The notes under the pieces were generated by a model, which worked only from the letters and a program-made list of their open reading frames with translations, did not search any database and was not told the origin of the DNA. This document shows positions 41,525 through 53,419 of a stretch of DNA of 64,000 nucleotides, one piece after another. Within the stretch, counting starts at the first letter, position 1; each line of letters starts with the position of its first letter. Location: contig OX104132.1 in NCBI GenBank assembly GCA_944470555.2, positions 2,179,755-2,243,754 on the forward strand, in the 5' to 3' direction. A program made the translations under genes and the position numbers. The DNA is from Heterobilharzia americana. Lineage: Eukaryota; Platyhelminthes; Trematoda; Strigeidida; Schistosomatidae.

Positions 41525-42455
41525 TTTATTCTGTTCATTCATACGTCCAGATCAACATAGGATCAGGCCTTCATTACTGCGTAACGGTCAGAGTTACCAT
41601 AGCTCATATGAGAGTACATGAAGTAAAAAAGCAGTGAGGCGCAAGAAATATAAAGTACGGAATGAGAGAAGTGAAGAATGACAAAACGATGAGACTATGT
41701 ATAGCGTCGTTAAGTTGAGGATAATGTGTGTGGGGATACATCTGCACCACTGACATCGGTTTTCAGCTATATCATCTAGACCTGGACCTACTTCGGTCAA
41801 CATTGTGTGACGAGGCAATCGGTGACTAGACATACCTAACACGTGTCACAGTCAGACATCTCAGTCGATCAAGGTTCATAACCTCATCGTCAACTGATTT
41901 ACCTCTACTCCCTAGCTAAAACTCTACTCCTCACTTCTGCATTACTCACATGGTGTGTAGGTGACACAGCCTACGAAGGCGACGGTGGTCAAACACTTGA
42001 AGCGAGCTTTCTCATGTTTCCCACCTTCAATGGCCATGTTTCACAGCCATAGAGTAGAACAGAGTGGAGTGCTGTGCACTACATGCGACCTCTAATAGAC
42101 AATCGGATATCACGGTGGCACCATAGGTGGCGTAAATTGACAAAAGCCAGCCAATCAAGCCTTTTGTATACATGCAGAGATATTTCACCGACCACTGACC
42201 CACCAGGGCTGATCCCACTTCCCAGGTAAGTCAAGTGGTCAACACACTCAACCACTACACTCACTGTCTACTGTTAGCCTTGGTGGGGCACAGTTGAAGA
42301 CCAATCCTGGAGCAACAGTTTGCATTCGGGTGATGAGAACCGCATCCCAAACATTCTCAAATTCCCACTCAAAGTGTTCAGAATACTCTGCATCTCATAA
42401 GTCAGCGTCTTCACCTAACAGGACAATGTCATCGGCAGCTATCGGTCGGAAGTTT
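41525..42455 (-). mobile_element. RTE family A 3' fragment, 5'-truncated
   Basis: Minus strand: 3' UTR at 41535-41720, C-terminal blocks with deletions (the stretch between GGQTK and LAEVG is missing near 41775), RRDIRLSIRGRM codons at 42079-42120, SVVVECVDHLTYLGSGISPG at 42195-42264 and FSPPKC region to ~42455 where it breaks off at GACAATGTCATCGGCAGCTA. Confidence 0.85.
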
Positions 42456-42699
42456 ATTCTGTACATAATTTTCGGTTTGTCTTTCCTTTCCCATTGTATC
42501 TTTTCACCTGTATAACGGAAATTGAAGAGATTCAGTGGATTTGTGAGGCACAACGATGCCAAAACGCTTCAATAATCTGCTCATGATCTCGGAGATATTC
42601 TTCATGTAGGCTGAGTAGTGTGTATCCACAACACAACACACCTAGTGACCATATTGCAGAAATGATGTAGAGAATCCAATCACCATTCACAACTTGAAG

Positions 42700-42900
42700 T
42701 TGGCTACTCTTCAATGATTAACCAATCTACCTCTTCCAGCTCTATAAGAGAGGTCATTCGCGACTGGAATCGCTCATTGGTGATGTATCCCACCTGGGTT
42801 CGAACCTCAAGTGAGACATCAGTTCCCCCAAGGTTGAACATACGCCTTGCTGACAAGTACCACTACCGATCACCTCCATCCAACAAATATCCTAAGCCCA
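42700..42900 (+). mobile_element. SINE-like repeat (family T3)
   Basis: Contains GGGTTCGAACCTCAAGTGAG, ACATCAGTTCCCCCAAGGTT and CGCCTTGCTGACAAGTACCA, matching 15840-15985. 42456-42699 and 42901-43340 show no recognised element. Confidence 0.62.
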
Positions 42901-43344
42901 TTGCCATACTGATCTAGCTGCCTAGTCTGATGGTCACATTACTAAATGGTCGATAGAATTCGAACAGCACTGAGGATTAGGCAGATTATAGTTGGTTACC
43001 CATCAGCGATTAATCGAACAGGCAGATTTCAAGGGAAATGATTCAATGCACAAACGTTAATTGGATTCTACAGCAGACTACAAAGTAGATTAGTATAGGT
43101 GAGAAGTATGAAAACTATGTATAACAGTATTCGCAATGAAACATTCAAGTACAAAATCCTTGATAGTTTGTGTGGATCTAAGATTTGATCAGGAGGAATT
43201 GATGTGTATTAACTTAGTCAGCTAGAAAATCGACTCATCAATCTCTACTAACGAGCCTGATTGGTCATGGGTTCGATCCCGGATAGCTGAATAATCTTGC
43301 ATGAGGGAAAGGGATTCTTTAGTTGTCCGGGATCAAACCACATG

Positions 43345-44030
43345 AGGAAGAGACCACTGAAAGTGGAAGATATAAGAAGGCTTGAAGTGTTTGACCACCA
43401 CTGCCTTCGTAGACTGCATAAGCTGTATTCCGTGGTGTCACCTACACATCATGTGAGTAATGCAGAAGTTAGGTGTAGATTTTTAGCGAAGGAGTAGAGG
43501 TAAATCAGTTGACGACGAGGTTATGAATCTTCATCGATTGAGATGATTGGGACACCTGTTACATATGTCTAGTCGTCGATTGCCTCATCACACAATGTTG
43601 GCTGAAGTAGGTCGAGGCTGGAAAAAGGGTGGAGGTGGCCAAACTAAAACATGACACCAATGTATGAAGTCTGTGAGTGTTGATTTGAGCCATGTTGGTG
43701 GGCGATGCAGACTAAGTGGGATCCGCAGGACAAGAGAAACCAGTGGTTGGAGACTGACTGTAGGTGACCACATGTCTGAGAACCGATGTCAGTGGCACAG
43801 ATGTATCCACACACACATTATCCTCACCTTAACGACTCTACACCGACTCCCACCACTTTCTCATTCTTCCCTTCTTTCTTCTCGTACTTTATATTTCTTT
43901 TGATTACATTCTCTTATCTTGATTTTGGACTTCACTGCCTTTCTACTTGATGTAGTGATATGAGGTGTGGCAAGTGGGACCGTTACGCAGTAACGCCTGG
44001 TCCTATGTTGGTATTGATTGACTGATTGAT
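43345..44030 (+). mobile_element. RTE family A 3' fragment, GDHMSENRCQW subfamily
   Basis: Plus strand from KRPLKVEDIRRLEVFDHHCL through HHVSNAEVRCRFL, the GDHMSENRCQWHRCIHT region (43740-43815) and the 3' UTR to a tail ATTGATTGACTGATTGATTG at 44011-44030. Two frame breaks. Very similar to 37128-37625 and 46733-47104. Confidence 0.88.
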
Positions 44031-44117
44031 TGCCTAAGGAATAAAGATCAATGATTTTCTCCGACTGATGTCAGTCAACGGTGAATACCTACTTAAAATG
44101 AATAAAATCTCTTAATA

Positions 44118-44815
44118 ATTATTATTATTATTCGTCCCTTGGGTTTCACTGGTGGAACATAAGGATTCAGTTGCACATAGCTATTTCACTGTCTTCCCTA
44201 CAGTCTTCTCAACCTGGTGGCATGACTGTTCACAAGCTTTTATTTCTTCCTCACACCATCTCCTACATGTCACACTGGCCTCGGACGCTCAACTCATAGT
44301 TTTCCATTTCGGTTCCACTCGACGGTATGACCTGGTACGTGATATCCTCAGTTGGTCTTTTCAGTGTATCTTCAATCCAATCCAATCCATCTCCATTTCC
44401 TTCTCCTGAATATTTGTTGGACGATAGGTTGTCGATTGATTAGTTCGTTGTGAACCAGAGTTACTTGTTGTTTATTCTTTCTCGCCCTCTCATCTGATCA
44501 TCAGCATCGAGTGACCGTAGGTGGCAGCTGTTGGTGAATATCTATAGTTTGTTGGAAATGCTTCTCGTAACGCACCGTCAACTCTCTCAACCATTACATA
44601 GAAGAACTGACTTGACTGACTTAGAGTTGACAATCCGGATGTTGTTCACGCTTTGTGATGAGTACAGTAGATCTCCATACTGATCTCCGATCCTGGTTGG
44701 ATTTGACATCCTCGTCTGTGCCGCCTGTAGTTGAAACGATGCTGCCAAGTTAGGTGAAAGAGACTACTTCCTTCAGGTTTCTCCCGTTAATGGTGATTGG
44801 TGCTTGTTGTTGAGT
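44118..44815 (-). mobile_element. RTE family B copy
   Basis: Minus strand, tail TTATTATTATTCGTCCCTTG at the low end, then GGAACATAAGGATTCAG, GRP and VTDDQ regions, and TGCCAAGTTAGGTGAAAGAG (TYL block, without CCTA expansion) near 44745. Truncated at the QQQAP codons. Confidence 0.85.
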
Positions 44816-45221
44816 ATAGTTGAATGAACACTCTTTGTTTCTGCTTGTTATAGTTAGATGTAGATTAGTTTCAGCTAAGTAAGGTCTGTTCCTTAAATAG
44901 TTAATTTTCGATAATGACCCAGTCAACATTTAGAAATGAATTTCTTTTCTATAACAATAAAAAAAGAAACCAAAGTAACCTTACCTAGGTAACTAGTTCA
45001 CTAGTTACTAGGCGGTCCTAAGCTTGGATAAAATGGGAAGGTTTAGTATAGTAACTAGAAGCCCTTACCGTGTAATACCAATCGAATCGTTAAAGAAACT
45101 TCAATCAAATCTTTACCAACCTTCAAATTGAACTGTTTCATAAATTTAGATTATACACTTCAATACTATCACAGATTATAATCAAAATCTACACTTTTTC
45201 TATAAAATATAATGTAACCCC
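44816..45221. other. intronic stretch without recognised features
   Basis: AT-rich; includes ACCTAGGTAACTAGTTCACT repeats near 44983-45015 but no element or gene signature. Confidence 0.45.
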
Positions 45222-45640
45222 CCTAATCTGAAAGGGATTTCCAATAAACTACAGACATTCATCAACAACTGCCACCTACGCTGGCTCGTTACTGAAGATC
45301 AGATGAACGACCAGAAAGAATAAGCAACAAGGAGCTCTGGGAACGAACTAACCAAGAACCTATCACCCAACAAATATGCAGTGGAAGGAAGTGGAGATGG
45401 ATTGGGCATACACTGAGAACGCCGACTGGGGACATCACGCGCCAGACGAGGTACTGGAGTGGAACCCCGATGGGAAGCGATGAGTTGGACGTCCGAGGGT
45501 GACATGGAGGAGGAAATGAGAGCTTCTGGGCTGTCGTGGAACCAGGTTCAACAGATTTCAGAGAACAAAGTTCACTGGAGACGTGCTACTGAAGCCCTAT
45601 GTTCCATTAGGAACCCAAGGGACTAATAATAATAATAATC
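45222..45640 (+). mobile_element. RTE family B 3' fragment with TAA tail
   Basis: Starts at TCTGAAAGGGATTTCCAATA (codons for ISNKLQTFINN) and ends AACCCAAGGGACTAATAATA. Close to the corresponding part of 60640-61040, including RVGRPRVTWRR-type codons, so a recent copy. Confidence 0.87.
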
Positions 45641-45975
45641 TGAAGCTTACTGCAGTTAAGTTCCAGTCCATACCTCAGTATGCCGCCTTATCAAATATCC
45701 GAATGGCTTTAGTCTATGCTGAATAGACATCGACTGTGCTCTCACTTTTCCAATATTTCTCCAATTGATATCATTTCTTGATAAATATCAATATGGAATC
45801 AATAAATAAATCCCCCAAAAATCTCAACATTGAATTAATCTCTACTTCTAATTGTTGAGTAGCTTCGAAAGCTTTGAACCCTGACAACATCATAGGCACG
45901 TACTGCTGAAGAGTCTCATATGGGGAAGAAACAGTTTTCCAGTATTTGATAGCTTCTTTTCAATAATACTTAGTT
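45641..45975 (+). mobile_element. two tRNA-like SINE fragments (family T2)
   Basis: Two 3' halves of family T2 (45641-45800 and 45885-45975): TATCATTTCTTGATAAATATCAATATGG and GTACTGCTGAAGAGTCTCAT blocks read in parts. Both diverged. 45976-46600 has no recognised element. Confidence 0.5.
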
Positions 45976-46608
45976 ATGAAATTTGTACGTTTCATCAACT
46001 ATCATTGAAACCTTCTTAAATCATCACCTGTCCGGTCATAGTTCATCAATGAAGTACCCAATAACTTCAGAGCTTTGCTTATAAATAACAGTCGTCGCAG
46101 TTACAGGTTTACAATATACCCTGATTTATCCACTTCGGACTATACAATTCAGGTAGTATTGTAAGTCCTAAAGCAATGAATAACTGTGGTTTTTAGTAGC
46201 AAGTGATAAAACAGCCAATCAGATTTCTGTATTCTATGAAATACCAAAATACTACAATCTGATTGGTTATTTTGGTAGTTATTAGGATGGCCAAGTAAAC
46301 AACCATCTGGCATGAAAATTAATCCAGTCCATCTGAAAGAACGCATAGATTTAATTATTCTCATCCGTTTTCTAATATATGTCATCAGCTCATAAGATTT
46401 TCGACAACCGCTGATGATGTCTTATTTCCAGAGTTTTATCAGACTGTCTATTACACCTAGAATTTATTGTCTCAATCGAAATAGATCTGAATCAAAAAGT
46501 TGGAAAGCGGAGGAGAGGTAAAGCATAGTACTGATTCCTTTGCTGCGACTACAAGTTGAGATAACTGCGATTTGGCAGATTCATGTCATTGTTACTGGGT
46601 GAAGATTA

Positions 46609-46673
<65 letters not shown>

Positions 46674-46732
46674 CTATAGTGTAGTATAGTATGGTATAGC
46701 GTGGTATAGTATGCTATAGTATAGTATCAGTC
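46609..46732. repeat. GTA trinucleotide array passing into TATAG satellite
   Basis: About 20 TAG/GTA units (46609-46671) and then variants of a 5 bp TATAG unit. The satellite resumes at 47207, on the other side of a retrotransposon insertion. Confidence 0.9.
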
Positions 46733-47206
46733 AGTCAATCAATACCAACCTAGGATCAGGCATTACTGCGTAACCGTCCCACTTGCCACACCTCATATCA
46801 CTACATCAAGTAGAAAGGCAGTGAAGTCCAAAATCAAGATAAGAGAATGTAATCAAAAGAAATATAAAGTACGAAAAGAGAGAAAGGAAGAATGAGAAAG
46901 TGGTGGGAGTCGGTATAGTGTCGTTAAGATGAGGATAATGTGTGTGTGGATACATCTGCACCACTGACATCGGTTCTCAGACATGTGGTCACCTACAGTT
47001 AGTCTCCAACCACTGGTTTCTCTTGTCCCGTGGACCCCACGTAGTCTGCATCTCCCTACATGGCTCAAATCAACAGTCAGAGACTTCATACATTGGTGCA
47101 ATGTCAACCGCCCTCACAACTCTGTCAGCACTGAATTTTCTTCTGACTGCTATCCACCTTCTCCATCATTACCTTCTAATCTCCCGTCACGTCTCTCAAC
47201 TAACGA
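46733..47206. mobile_element. RTE family A insertion with inverted 5' part (twin-priming type)
   Basis: 46733-47104 is the minus-strand 3' end of family A (tail TTGA/TGAC-type, frame with GDHMSENRCQW, broken off near the GGQTK codons). 47102-47206 is plus-strand sequence from the 5' part of the same family: codons for VNRPHNSVSTEFSSDCYPP and SLPSNLPSRLSTND, matching the N-terminal extension at 10380-10475. The two join with a 3 bp overlap, TGT. Inverted 5' part plus sense 3' part is the structure produced by twin priming. Confidence 0.87.
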
Positions 47207-47748
47207 TAGTATAGTATAGTATGGCGTGGTATAGTATAGTATAGTGTAGTATAGTATAGTATAGTGTGGCGTAGTATAGTGTAGCGTAGTGCAGTATGGC
47301 ATGGTATAGCATGGTGTAGTACGGTACAGTGTATTATATATAGTGTGGTGCAGTGCAGTGTAGTATAGTATGGCATGGTATAGTTTAGTGTAGTGTAGTA
47401 TGGCATAGTGTAGCATGGCACAGTACAATATAGTATAGTATAGTGTGGTGCAGTATAGTATATTATGGAATGGTATAGTATGGCGTGGTAAGGCATACTA
47501 TGGCATGCTATAGTATGGTGTGGTATAGTACAGTATAATCTAGCGTAGTATAGCATGGTGTAGGATACCACACTATAGTATAGTATAGTATAGTATGGTA
47601 TAGTATAGCATAGTATTAGTATAGTATAGTATAGTATGGTATAGTATGGTATTAGTATAGCATAGTATGGTATAGGATAGTATAGTATTAGTATAGTATA
47701 GTATATTATAGCATAGTATAGTATAGTACAGTATAGTATAGTATAGTA

Positions 47749-47755
<7 letters not shown>
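47207..47755. repeat. TATAG pentanucleotide satellite with variants
   Basis: About 110 units of TATAG and variants such as TGGCA, TGTAG, CATAG. Gives a spurious minus-strand open frame with repeated YYTIL. The same unit flanks the family A insertion on its left. Confidence 0.93.
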
Positions 47756-47834
<79 letters not shown>

Positions 47835-47857
47835 CTAGTACTAGTAGTAGTAGTATG
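47750..47857. repeat. TAG trinucleotide array
   Basis: About 35 TAG units. The same order of TAG array and TATAG array occurs at 46609-46732, mirrored about the insertion. Confidence 0.93.
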
Positions 47858-47936
47858 AACATTGTTAAAGACAAACACCTTCATTTCATGTGTAGTGGGT
47901 CAGAAACATTAGTGCGAAATAATCAAGGTAATTATA

Positions 47937-47937
<1 letters not shown>

Positions 47938-47996
<59 letters not shown>
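47938..47996. repeat. ATT trinucleotide array
   Basis: About 19 ATT units, 27 bases from the donor site of the 48023-48136 exon on its intron side. Confidence 0.93.
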
Positions 47997-47999
<3 letters not shown>

Positions 48000-48022
48000 A
48001 AATCATCTAAAGTATTACTCAC

Positions 48023-48136
48023 CTTTTACAGATGCTGTCCGCTTACAATTGTACAATAGTGCCAATTCACCGAAACATCGACCAGCTCCCATAACATAAA
48101 GACGTTTACCGCCTTTTGAAACTTCAAATTCACCTT
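48023..48136 (-). CDS. PKG: PKG exon: first cGMP-binding domain, phosphate-binding cassette
   Basis: The exon is 114 nt (acceptor AG at 48137-48138, donor GTGAGT from 48022). It encodes 37 full codons with split codons at each end. The sequence contains [17 protein letters not shown] and then [16 protein letters not shown], the phosphate-binding cassette of CNB-A. The Glu and the Arg of this cassette contact the ribose and cyclic phosphate of the nucleotide, and the Thr after Arg is the residue that favours cGMP over cAMP in PKGs. All are present, so this site should bind cGMP. It lies 9.5 kb downstream of the preceding exon, inside the spacer of the large inverted duplication. Confidence 0.95.
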
Positions 48137-48138
48137 CT

Positions 48139-48636
48139 GATGAAGAAAAGAAATAATAAGACATAGGAAAATAGTTAAACAGTATTGTAACAGTAACAAT
48201 TCTAATACAAGATGATACAATACTGAGAATATGATCAAGCCTGATTGAGATAGTAAAGTCCAGTACAGAAATACCGAAAGTTTAAAGAACATCTTCAGAC
48301 TCTGATATAAATGTTTTCCCAGTATTTTATTCATTAAAAAGCTACATTCAAAGTCATGACCAAATGATATAGAAGTTTAATGTTAGTCAACAAACCACAA
48401 CTCTGTATGAAGTATATATCAATGTTAATGTTGTATTCTCTGTGCTGAGATAATTTAATTATGACACTTTCATCATTGTCATCATTAGTAGTAGCCCCAT
48501 AAACTTGAGAAAAAAGTTAGCTATGGAATTTCTACTATAAATGACTTGATAACTTGAACCAATGATCTTGTGCATGATTGGTTATTCTGATGACATGAAC
48601 TATGACCTTGTTGTCGCTTCCGATTGGTTAATAGAT
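48139..48636. other. intronic stretch without recognised features
   Basis: Between the exon acceptor and the family B copy; a block near 48420-48560 resembles 41095-41195. No coding signature. The 102-codon open frame at 48026-48334 overlaps the exon but is in a different frame. Confidence 0.45.
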
Positions 48637-49130
48637 TGGGTCAATCTTTCAAACCTGGCTCCACCATTGCCCACAAGCTCTCATTTTCTTCCTCATACGA
48701 TCTCCTTCATGTCAACCTCGCCTCTTACACCCGATTCGTCCTTTCCCATTTGGGTTCCACTCGAGTACCTGGCCTGGCGCGTGATATCCCCAGTCGCCCT
48801 TCTCAGTGTATGCTCAATCCGTCTCCACTTTCTTCCACTGCATACTTCTCAAGTGGTAGGTTCTTGCTTCATTGGTTCGTCACCAGCCAGATATCCTTGT
48901 CACTGATTCTTTCTGGCCATCTCATCTTCAGTAACGAGCCAGAGTAGGCGGCAATTGTTGATGAACATCTGTAGTTTGCTGAAAATGTCTTGGTAACGTG
49001 CCAAGTCTCTGAGCCATAGTGAAGCACTGATTTGATGTTGGTGTTGAAAATCCAGATGTTGTTCCACATGCTGAGCGCAGAACATCTCCAAATTGGTTTC
49101 AGGCTATTGAACGCTTGTCTGACTTTCTGG
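48637..49130 (-). mobile_element. RTE family B copy, tail missing
   Basis: Minus strand from the CGTGGAACC-equivalent region (48650) to the GSETWHVTKTFSANYR codons (48980-49020) and NNIWIFNTN at 49040-49065, ending in the SLK region near 49120. Confidence 0.83.
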
Positions 49131-49444
49131 TTGACGATGAATTATTCAAACACCTTTAGATGAAGTTGCGTGGGAAACAGTTATCAAACAGTTTTCTTCC
49201 TTTCATCGCAAGGTTGATGTACTACAGTGTGTCTGTGTGTACTGTTGGTCTACTGCTATTGCTGTTGAAGATTTGATCTATATAAGTTAGTTTTCTGTAT
49301 ACACTTCAGTTTCCAATTACCCCGGGTCTATTCTTGTGATGAGAACATGAGAGTTCACTATTCGATTCTTCTTCAATTGTGTGAATTTGAAAAAGGTTGC
49401 AGATTGATTCGTAAGGGTTTTCGATTAGTTTCTTTTAATGATGA

Positions 49445-50880
49445 ACAACATTGCAAGGAAGGAAAGGTACCTGCAGATTGGAAGAGGGGTTGCCTTATCA
49501 AACTGCCAAAGAGGGGAAACGTAAGTCTTCGCAAGAACTGGCGCGGAATCATGATTCACCACTGTCCAACCCAAGCGAAATATAAAGCCGTACCATCCTG
49601 GGGGGACTAAACAGTGCTCCGCATTGAAAACTACGAACCGGACACGATGACTGGCTTCAGGAAAAACGAATCGTGTGCCGATCAAATTGTAACCCTACGC
49701 ATCATCATAGAACAAAAGATAGAACGTCAGTCAACTCTCTACTTCAACTTCATTGATTTTCAAAAGGCCTTCCTTCGACAGCGTCGACCAAGAAGTAATT
49801 TGGCAGCTGCTGCTTCAACACGACGGTTTTAGTGACACAAAGATTCATCAACCTCACTCAACAGCAGCCATATGCAATATTAGGATGCTACATGCCAAGT
49901 CATTCACAATGGAAAGCTCAGTGATACCTGTGAAGTGAAGATAGGAAGTAGTAAGACAAGGTTGCCGCCTAATATCAACAATGGTCTTCTTTATTGCGGT
50001 TGACTGGACTGGGTCATGCAACAAACTGTGAGGAGCAAGAAGATGGATATACGCTAGCTGCTTGACCGATGAAAAGACCCTAGAAGATTTGCATTTCACC
50101 GATGATGGTTTATGTCTAATGTCTAATGTCATACAAACTTGAATATCTACAGGTGAAAACTAACAAGTTGGCAGAAAAGGCAGTGAAGAGACGGCGAAGA
50201 CGGGACTTCCTTCACATGAACGTAGAGAAGATACAGGCAGCATCGTTTCAACTACAGGTGGTACAGGCACAGATGACAATGTCAAAACCAGTCAGGATCG
50301 AAAAGAAAGCAAGACAAACCTTCCTGCGTTAATCTGAAATCAGTGTGGAGATCTACTACACTGCATTGCACTCAGTATAAAGCGTGAACAGCATTCGGAT
50401 TTTCAACAGTAAAGCAGTCAAGTCAGTGCTTCTATGTAGTGCTGAGAGAGTTGGCGTGTTACGAAAAACATTTTCAGTAAACTACAGATATATATGAACA
50501 GCTGTCGCCTACGCTTACTCCATATTGAAGATTAGACGGCGAGAAACAATAAGCAACAAGGAACTCACTCTGGCCTGGCAACGAACCAACCAACCAAGAA
50601 CCCATCGTCCAACGAATATGCAGAAGAAGGTGGAGGTGGATTGGGTATACACTGAGAAAGCCAATCGGGGACATCACGCGCAAGGCCAGGTACTCGAGTG
50701 AAACCCAAATGGGAAAGGACGAATTGGGCGTAAGACGCGAGGGTGACATGGAGGAGATCGTGTGAGGAAGAAATGAAAGCTTATGGGCAGTGGTGGAACG
50801 AGGTTGAAAAGACTGTCGAGAAGAGAGTGAAATGGAGACGTGCTAATGAAGCAGTATGTTCCACTAGGAACCCAAGGGAC
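49445..50880 (+). mobile_element. RTE family B copy, one of the longest
   Basis: Plus strand: VPADWKRGCLIKLPKRGNVS (49468-49527), LRKNWRG, an RT segment with FRKNESCADQIVTLRIIIEQ (49651-49710), NFIDFQKAF (49746), degenerate VIHNGKL (49885-49925), DLHFTDD (50080-50110; the usual FADD changed), LEYLQVKTNKLAEKA (50136-50180), and 3' regions to ACTAGGAACCCAAGGGACAC with no TAA tail. It belongs to the same CTTTTAGTGACACAAAG-type subfamily as 1045 and 12068. Confidence 0.85.
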
Positions 50881-50984
50881 ACTATCATCCAACCACTAGG
50901 TTGGGATATAATCGTCAACGTTTTCCTACTTCTACCATTTTGCTATATGGCACGACTATCCATCAAGGTCTTCAGATGGCATTC

Positions 50985-51140
50985 GATTCACTTACGAGTG
51001 GTCGACCCTGCAGATCATAATTTCTTATTCGTACTTTTGAACAAAGAAATCAATTGATGAGTGTTGTGAACCTTAGTTGACTGAGATGGCCTAGATATGT
51101 ACTGCGAAAAAAACTACTGCCTACCTGATATCCTCACAAG
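50985..51140 (+). mobile_element. diverged family A fragment
   Basis: GTGTTGTGAACCTTAGTTGA and CTGAGATGGCCTAGATATGT match the VVNLHRLRWLGHVL codons; the rest is eroded. Confidence 0.5.
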
Positions 51141-51259
51141 TGCGTCACTTCAAACTACTACACACTTCACAGTAGTATACAACAAAGAACAGATGGACAG
51201 GTTAAGAGTGATATCAGTCTATACATAACAGTCAGTGTAAATATTCAAGCTTTAGATTT

Positions 51260-51860
51260 CAATGAATGCATTCAACTGCGCCACTGTGATATACATTTAA
51301 CCATATCAATAAAAGTTCTCAATGCGTGATTCCTATCGTCTTGAAGACACCAGCCAAGTATAGTCTAAGTCACCCTAAATGGCGAAGACAGTAAGAGACT
51401 ATCATCGAAGGACGCCAAGTCTTCGTCCGGCTACTCATAGAAGTACACAATGGCTCGACATTTGTGGTGAAGTAAATGTTAGTGCAATCTACAACATTTT
51501 CAAACAAGAGTCTTCAACCATACAAACAGGCAGTAGTATACATCTTCAAACATGGCTCAGATAAACAGTTAGAGACTTCATCGAATCGTATCAGGTCTTG
51601 GTTTGATCATCCTGAGCCGTTTAACAACTTAATCCACCTCCCCATTAACATGACACGTCAGGAAAGGCGGTGGTTCGGCATTCACGGTGAAGTATCTGTC
51701 CAAAGCATCTAAGTCGAATAAGGTTCACAACCTCATCAATCAACTCGCTTGTCTTGCCGCCTAGTATCCATCACCTCACTTCAACATTGTACACAGTGAT
51801 CATTCCATCAAATACCAGCAACCCTATGAAGACATCACCTTAAAAGGTAACTCATCAATG
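51260..51860 (-). mobile_element. diverged family A C-terminal fragment
   Basis: Minus strand with CTGCGCCACTGTGATATACA, GACACGTCAGGAAAGG near the LPRH codons, AAGGTTCACAACCTCATCAA and TGGTAT-type HVSNVEVR sequence around 51785-51800. Resembles the older subfamily at 31425-32800. Confidence 0.62.
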
Positions 51861-51974
51861 TTAAGAGCTACTTCATTGTGTTACCAGTAAAGTTTTCACT
51901 TCAACCTAAAACTCGACTATACACAGTAAATGTTAATAGTAGTAATACTAATGATGGGTGTTAATTGAATATGA

Positions 51975-52090
51975 AATGTAATGAAAATCTGTGTCTCAGC
52001 GGGGTTCGAGCCAGCAACCTATAGGTTTCCTACCTTAGCCTCTCCTCTGCCAACTTCTCACCAGATGTTGTCACCCAATTATCATATGAA
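51975..52090 (-). mobile_element. tRNA-derived SINE (family T1)
   Basis: Minus strand GTTGCTGGCTCGAACCCCGC (B-box-like) and AGACACAGATTTTCATTACA; the A-box side is degenerate. Confidence 0.55.
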
Positions 52091-53419
52091 TTCATGATAC
52101 TCAACTGTCCAGTCATCATCATCATCATCATATTCCCACATTGTGACTGCCTGCCTAATCTTACTGGCGATTCAAGTGAAGTGAGATCATCATAATCAGT
52201 GAAGTGAGATGATTTTTAATTGTCATCCCTCTTAACAATGTTCTCACCCTCCCCTTTTTTCATTCATCGATAATAATCATAATCATGAGCATGACAACAA
52301 CAACAACAACAACAAGAACGCAAGCTGAAAAACTATTCAACCATTTTGTTTTTGCATAATTATTGTTATTGTTTTTCAATACAAAATGAAGGGAACATGG
52401 AAATTTCAAACTCATATGGTCACGTTATTATTATGATTACTACGAAGTTAAATCTGCATTCCCTTTTGTTTGCTCTCTTCTCCTTCTTCTTCTTCTTCTT
52501 CTCCGTAAAACGATAACAACATGATCACATTTAAACAATAATTGGATAAATGATTGATTATTGATTCACTGTGATAGACAAGGAGAGAGAGAGAGGCGAG
52601 GTGAGGTGAGGCGGGTAGATCATTATCTCTGTACTACACCTTATGAAATATTCTTCTAGGATTATGATGATGTCAATGTACAATGATGATGCGATGAGTA
52701 GTAGCTCAGACCAAGACTGTATGGAATTCAAAGCACCAACAACTTTGACATGAGATGACTAATTCAGTGTTCTCAGCTCTTGGCTGAATGGATCATTCCT
52801 CTGCAAAACATGATTGTAAGCTCCCCTATCAGCCAAACTACTCTCTCCCTCCATTACTTTCTCTCTGTGTGTGTGTGTGTGTGTGTCTGTGTATGTGTAT
52901 CACCTTAAACACACTGGAGTGTTACCTTCTCGGTTAGTGATTCATCAGACCACCCCTTCACAATATTCAAGTTGATCACTGAATTCTCTTCTAACACCCC
53001 TTTCTATACTCACACATAATATGCGTGAATAAGTTAAGACACACAGTTGAATTCTCGTATTTAGCTGTACTACGGTTACACTCTTATGCGATTTCTCCTT
53101 GTCCTCCGGTGGACAGGGGTGAGAATAAACGAGATACTCAGTATCAGATAGATATGCGTGACAGTAGTTGGTTGTCTGCTAGAACCTAAATGTCTGTCAT
53201 CTACAGTATTGATCAGTTGAGCTAGAGATACACCACTCACCCTCTACCAACACCTTTCAAAGTCCTACACAATATAACACACAGTCCATTTTTAGTGCTA
53301 CACCAGGAGAGATCAAAGGGGAACAGAACAATTTGGAGAAAGGATGGGGTAAAATGCTGACAGTTAGTCATATCACAGTATCCGTTTAGCTGATACAATC
53401 ATCTTAAATGTAAGATTTT
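52091..53419. other. unique-looking intronic stretch with simple repeats
   Basis: Contains ATC (52116-52131), AAC (52289-52312), TTC (52481-52502), GA (52584-52593) and GT (52865-52890) runs. No exon of the PKG gene fits here and I recognise no element; the end nearest 53419 may be the decayed 3' end of the adjacent LINE. Confidence 0.5.

Noticed and set aside
47200..47884. Minus-strand frames rich in Leu, Thr and Tyr repeats
   Set aside because: Translation of the TAG and TATAG arrays, without any gene signature.
48026..48334. 102-codon minus-strand frame over the CNB-A exon
   Set aside because: It is a different frame from the exon and shows no family resemblance.
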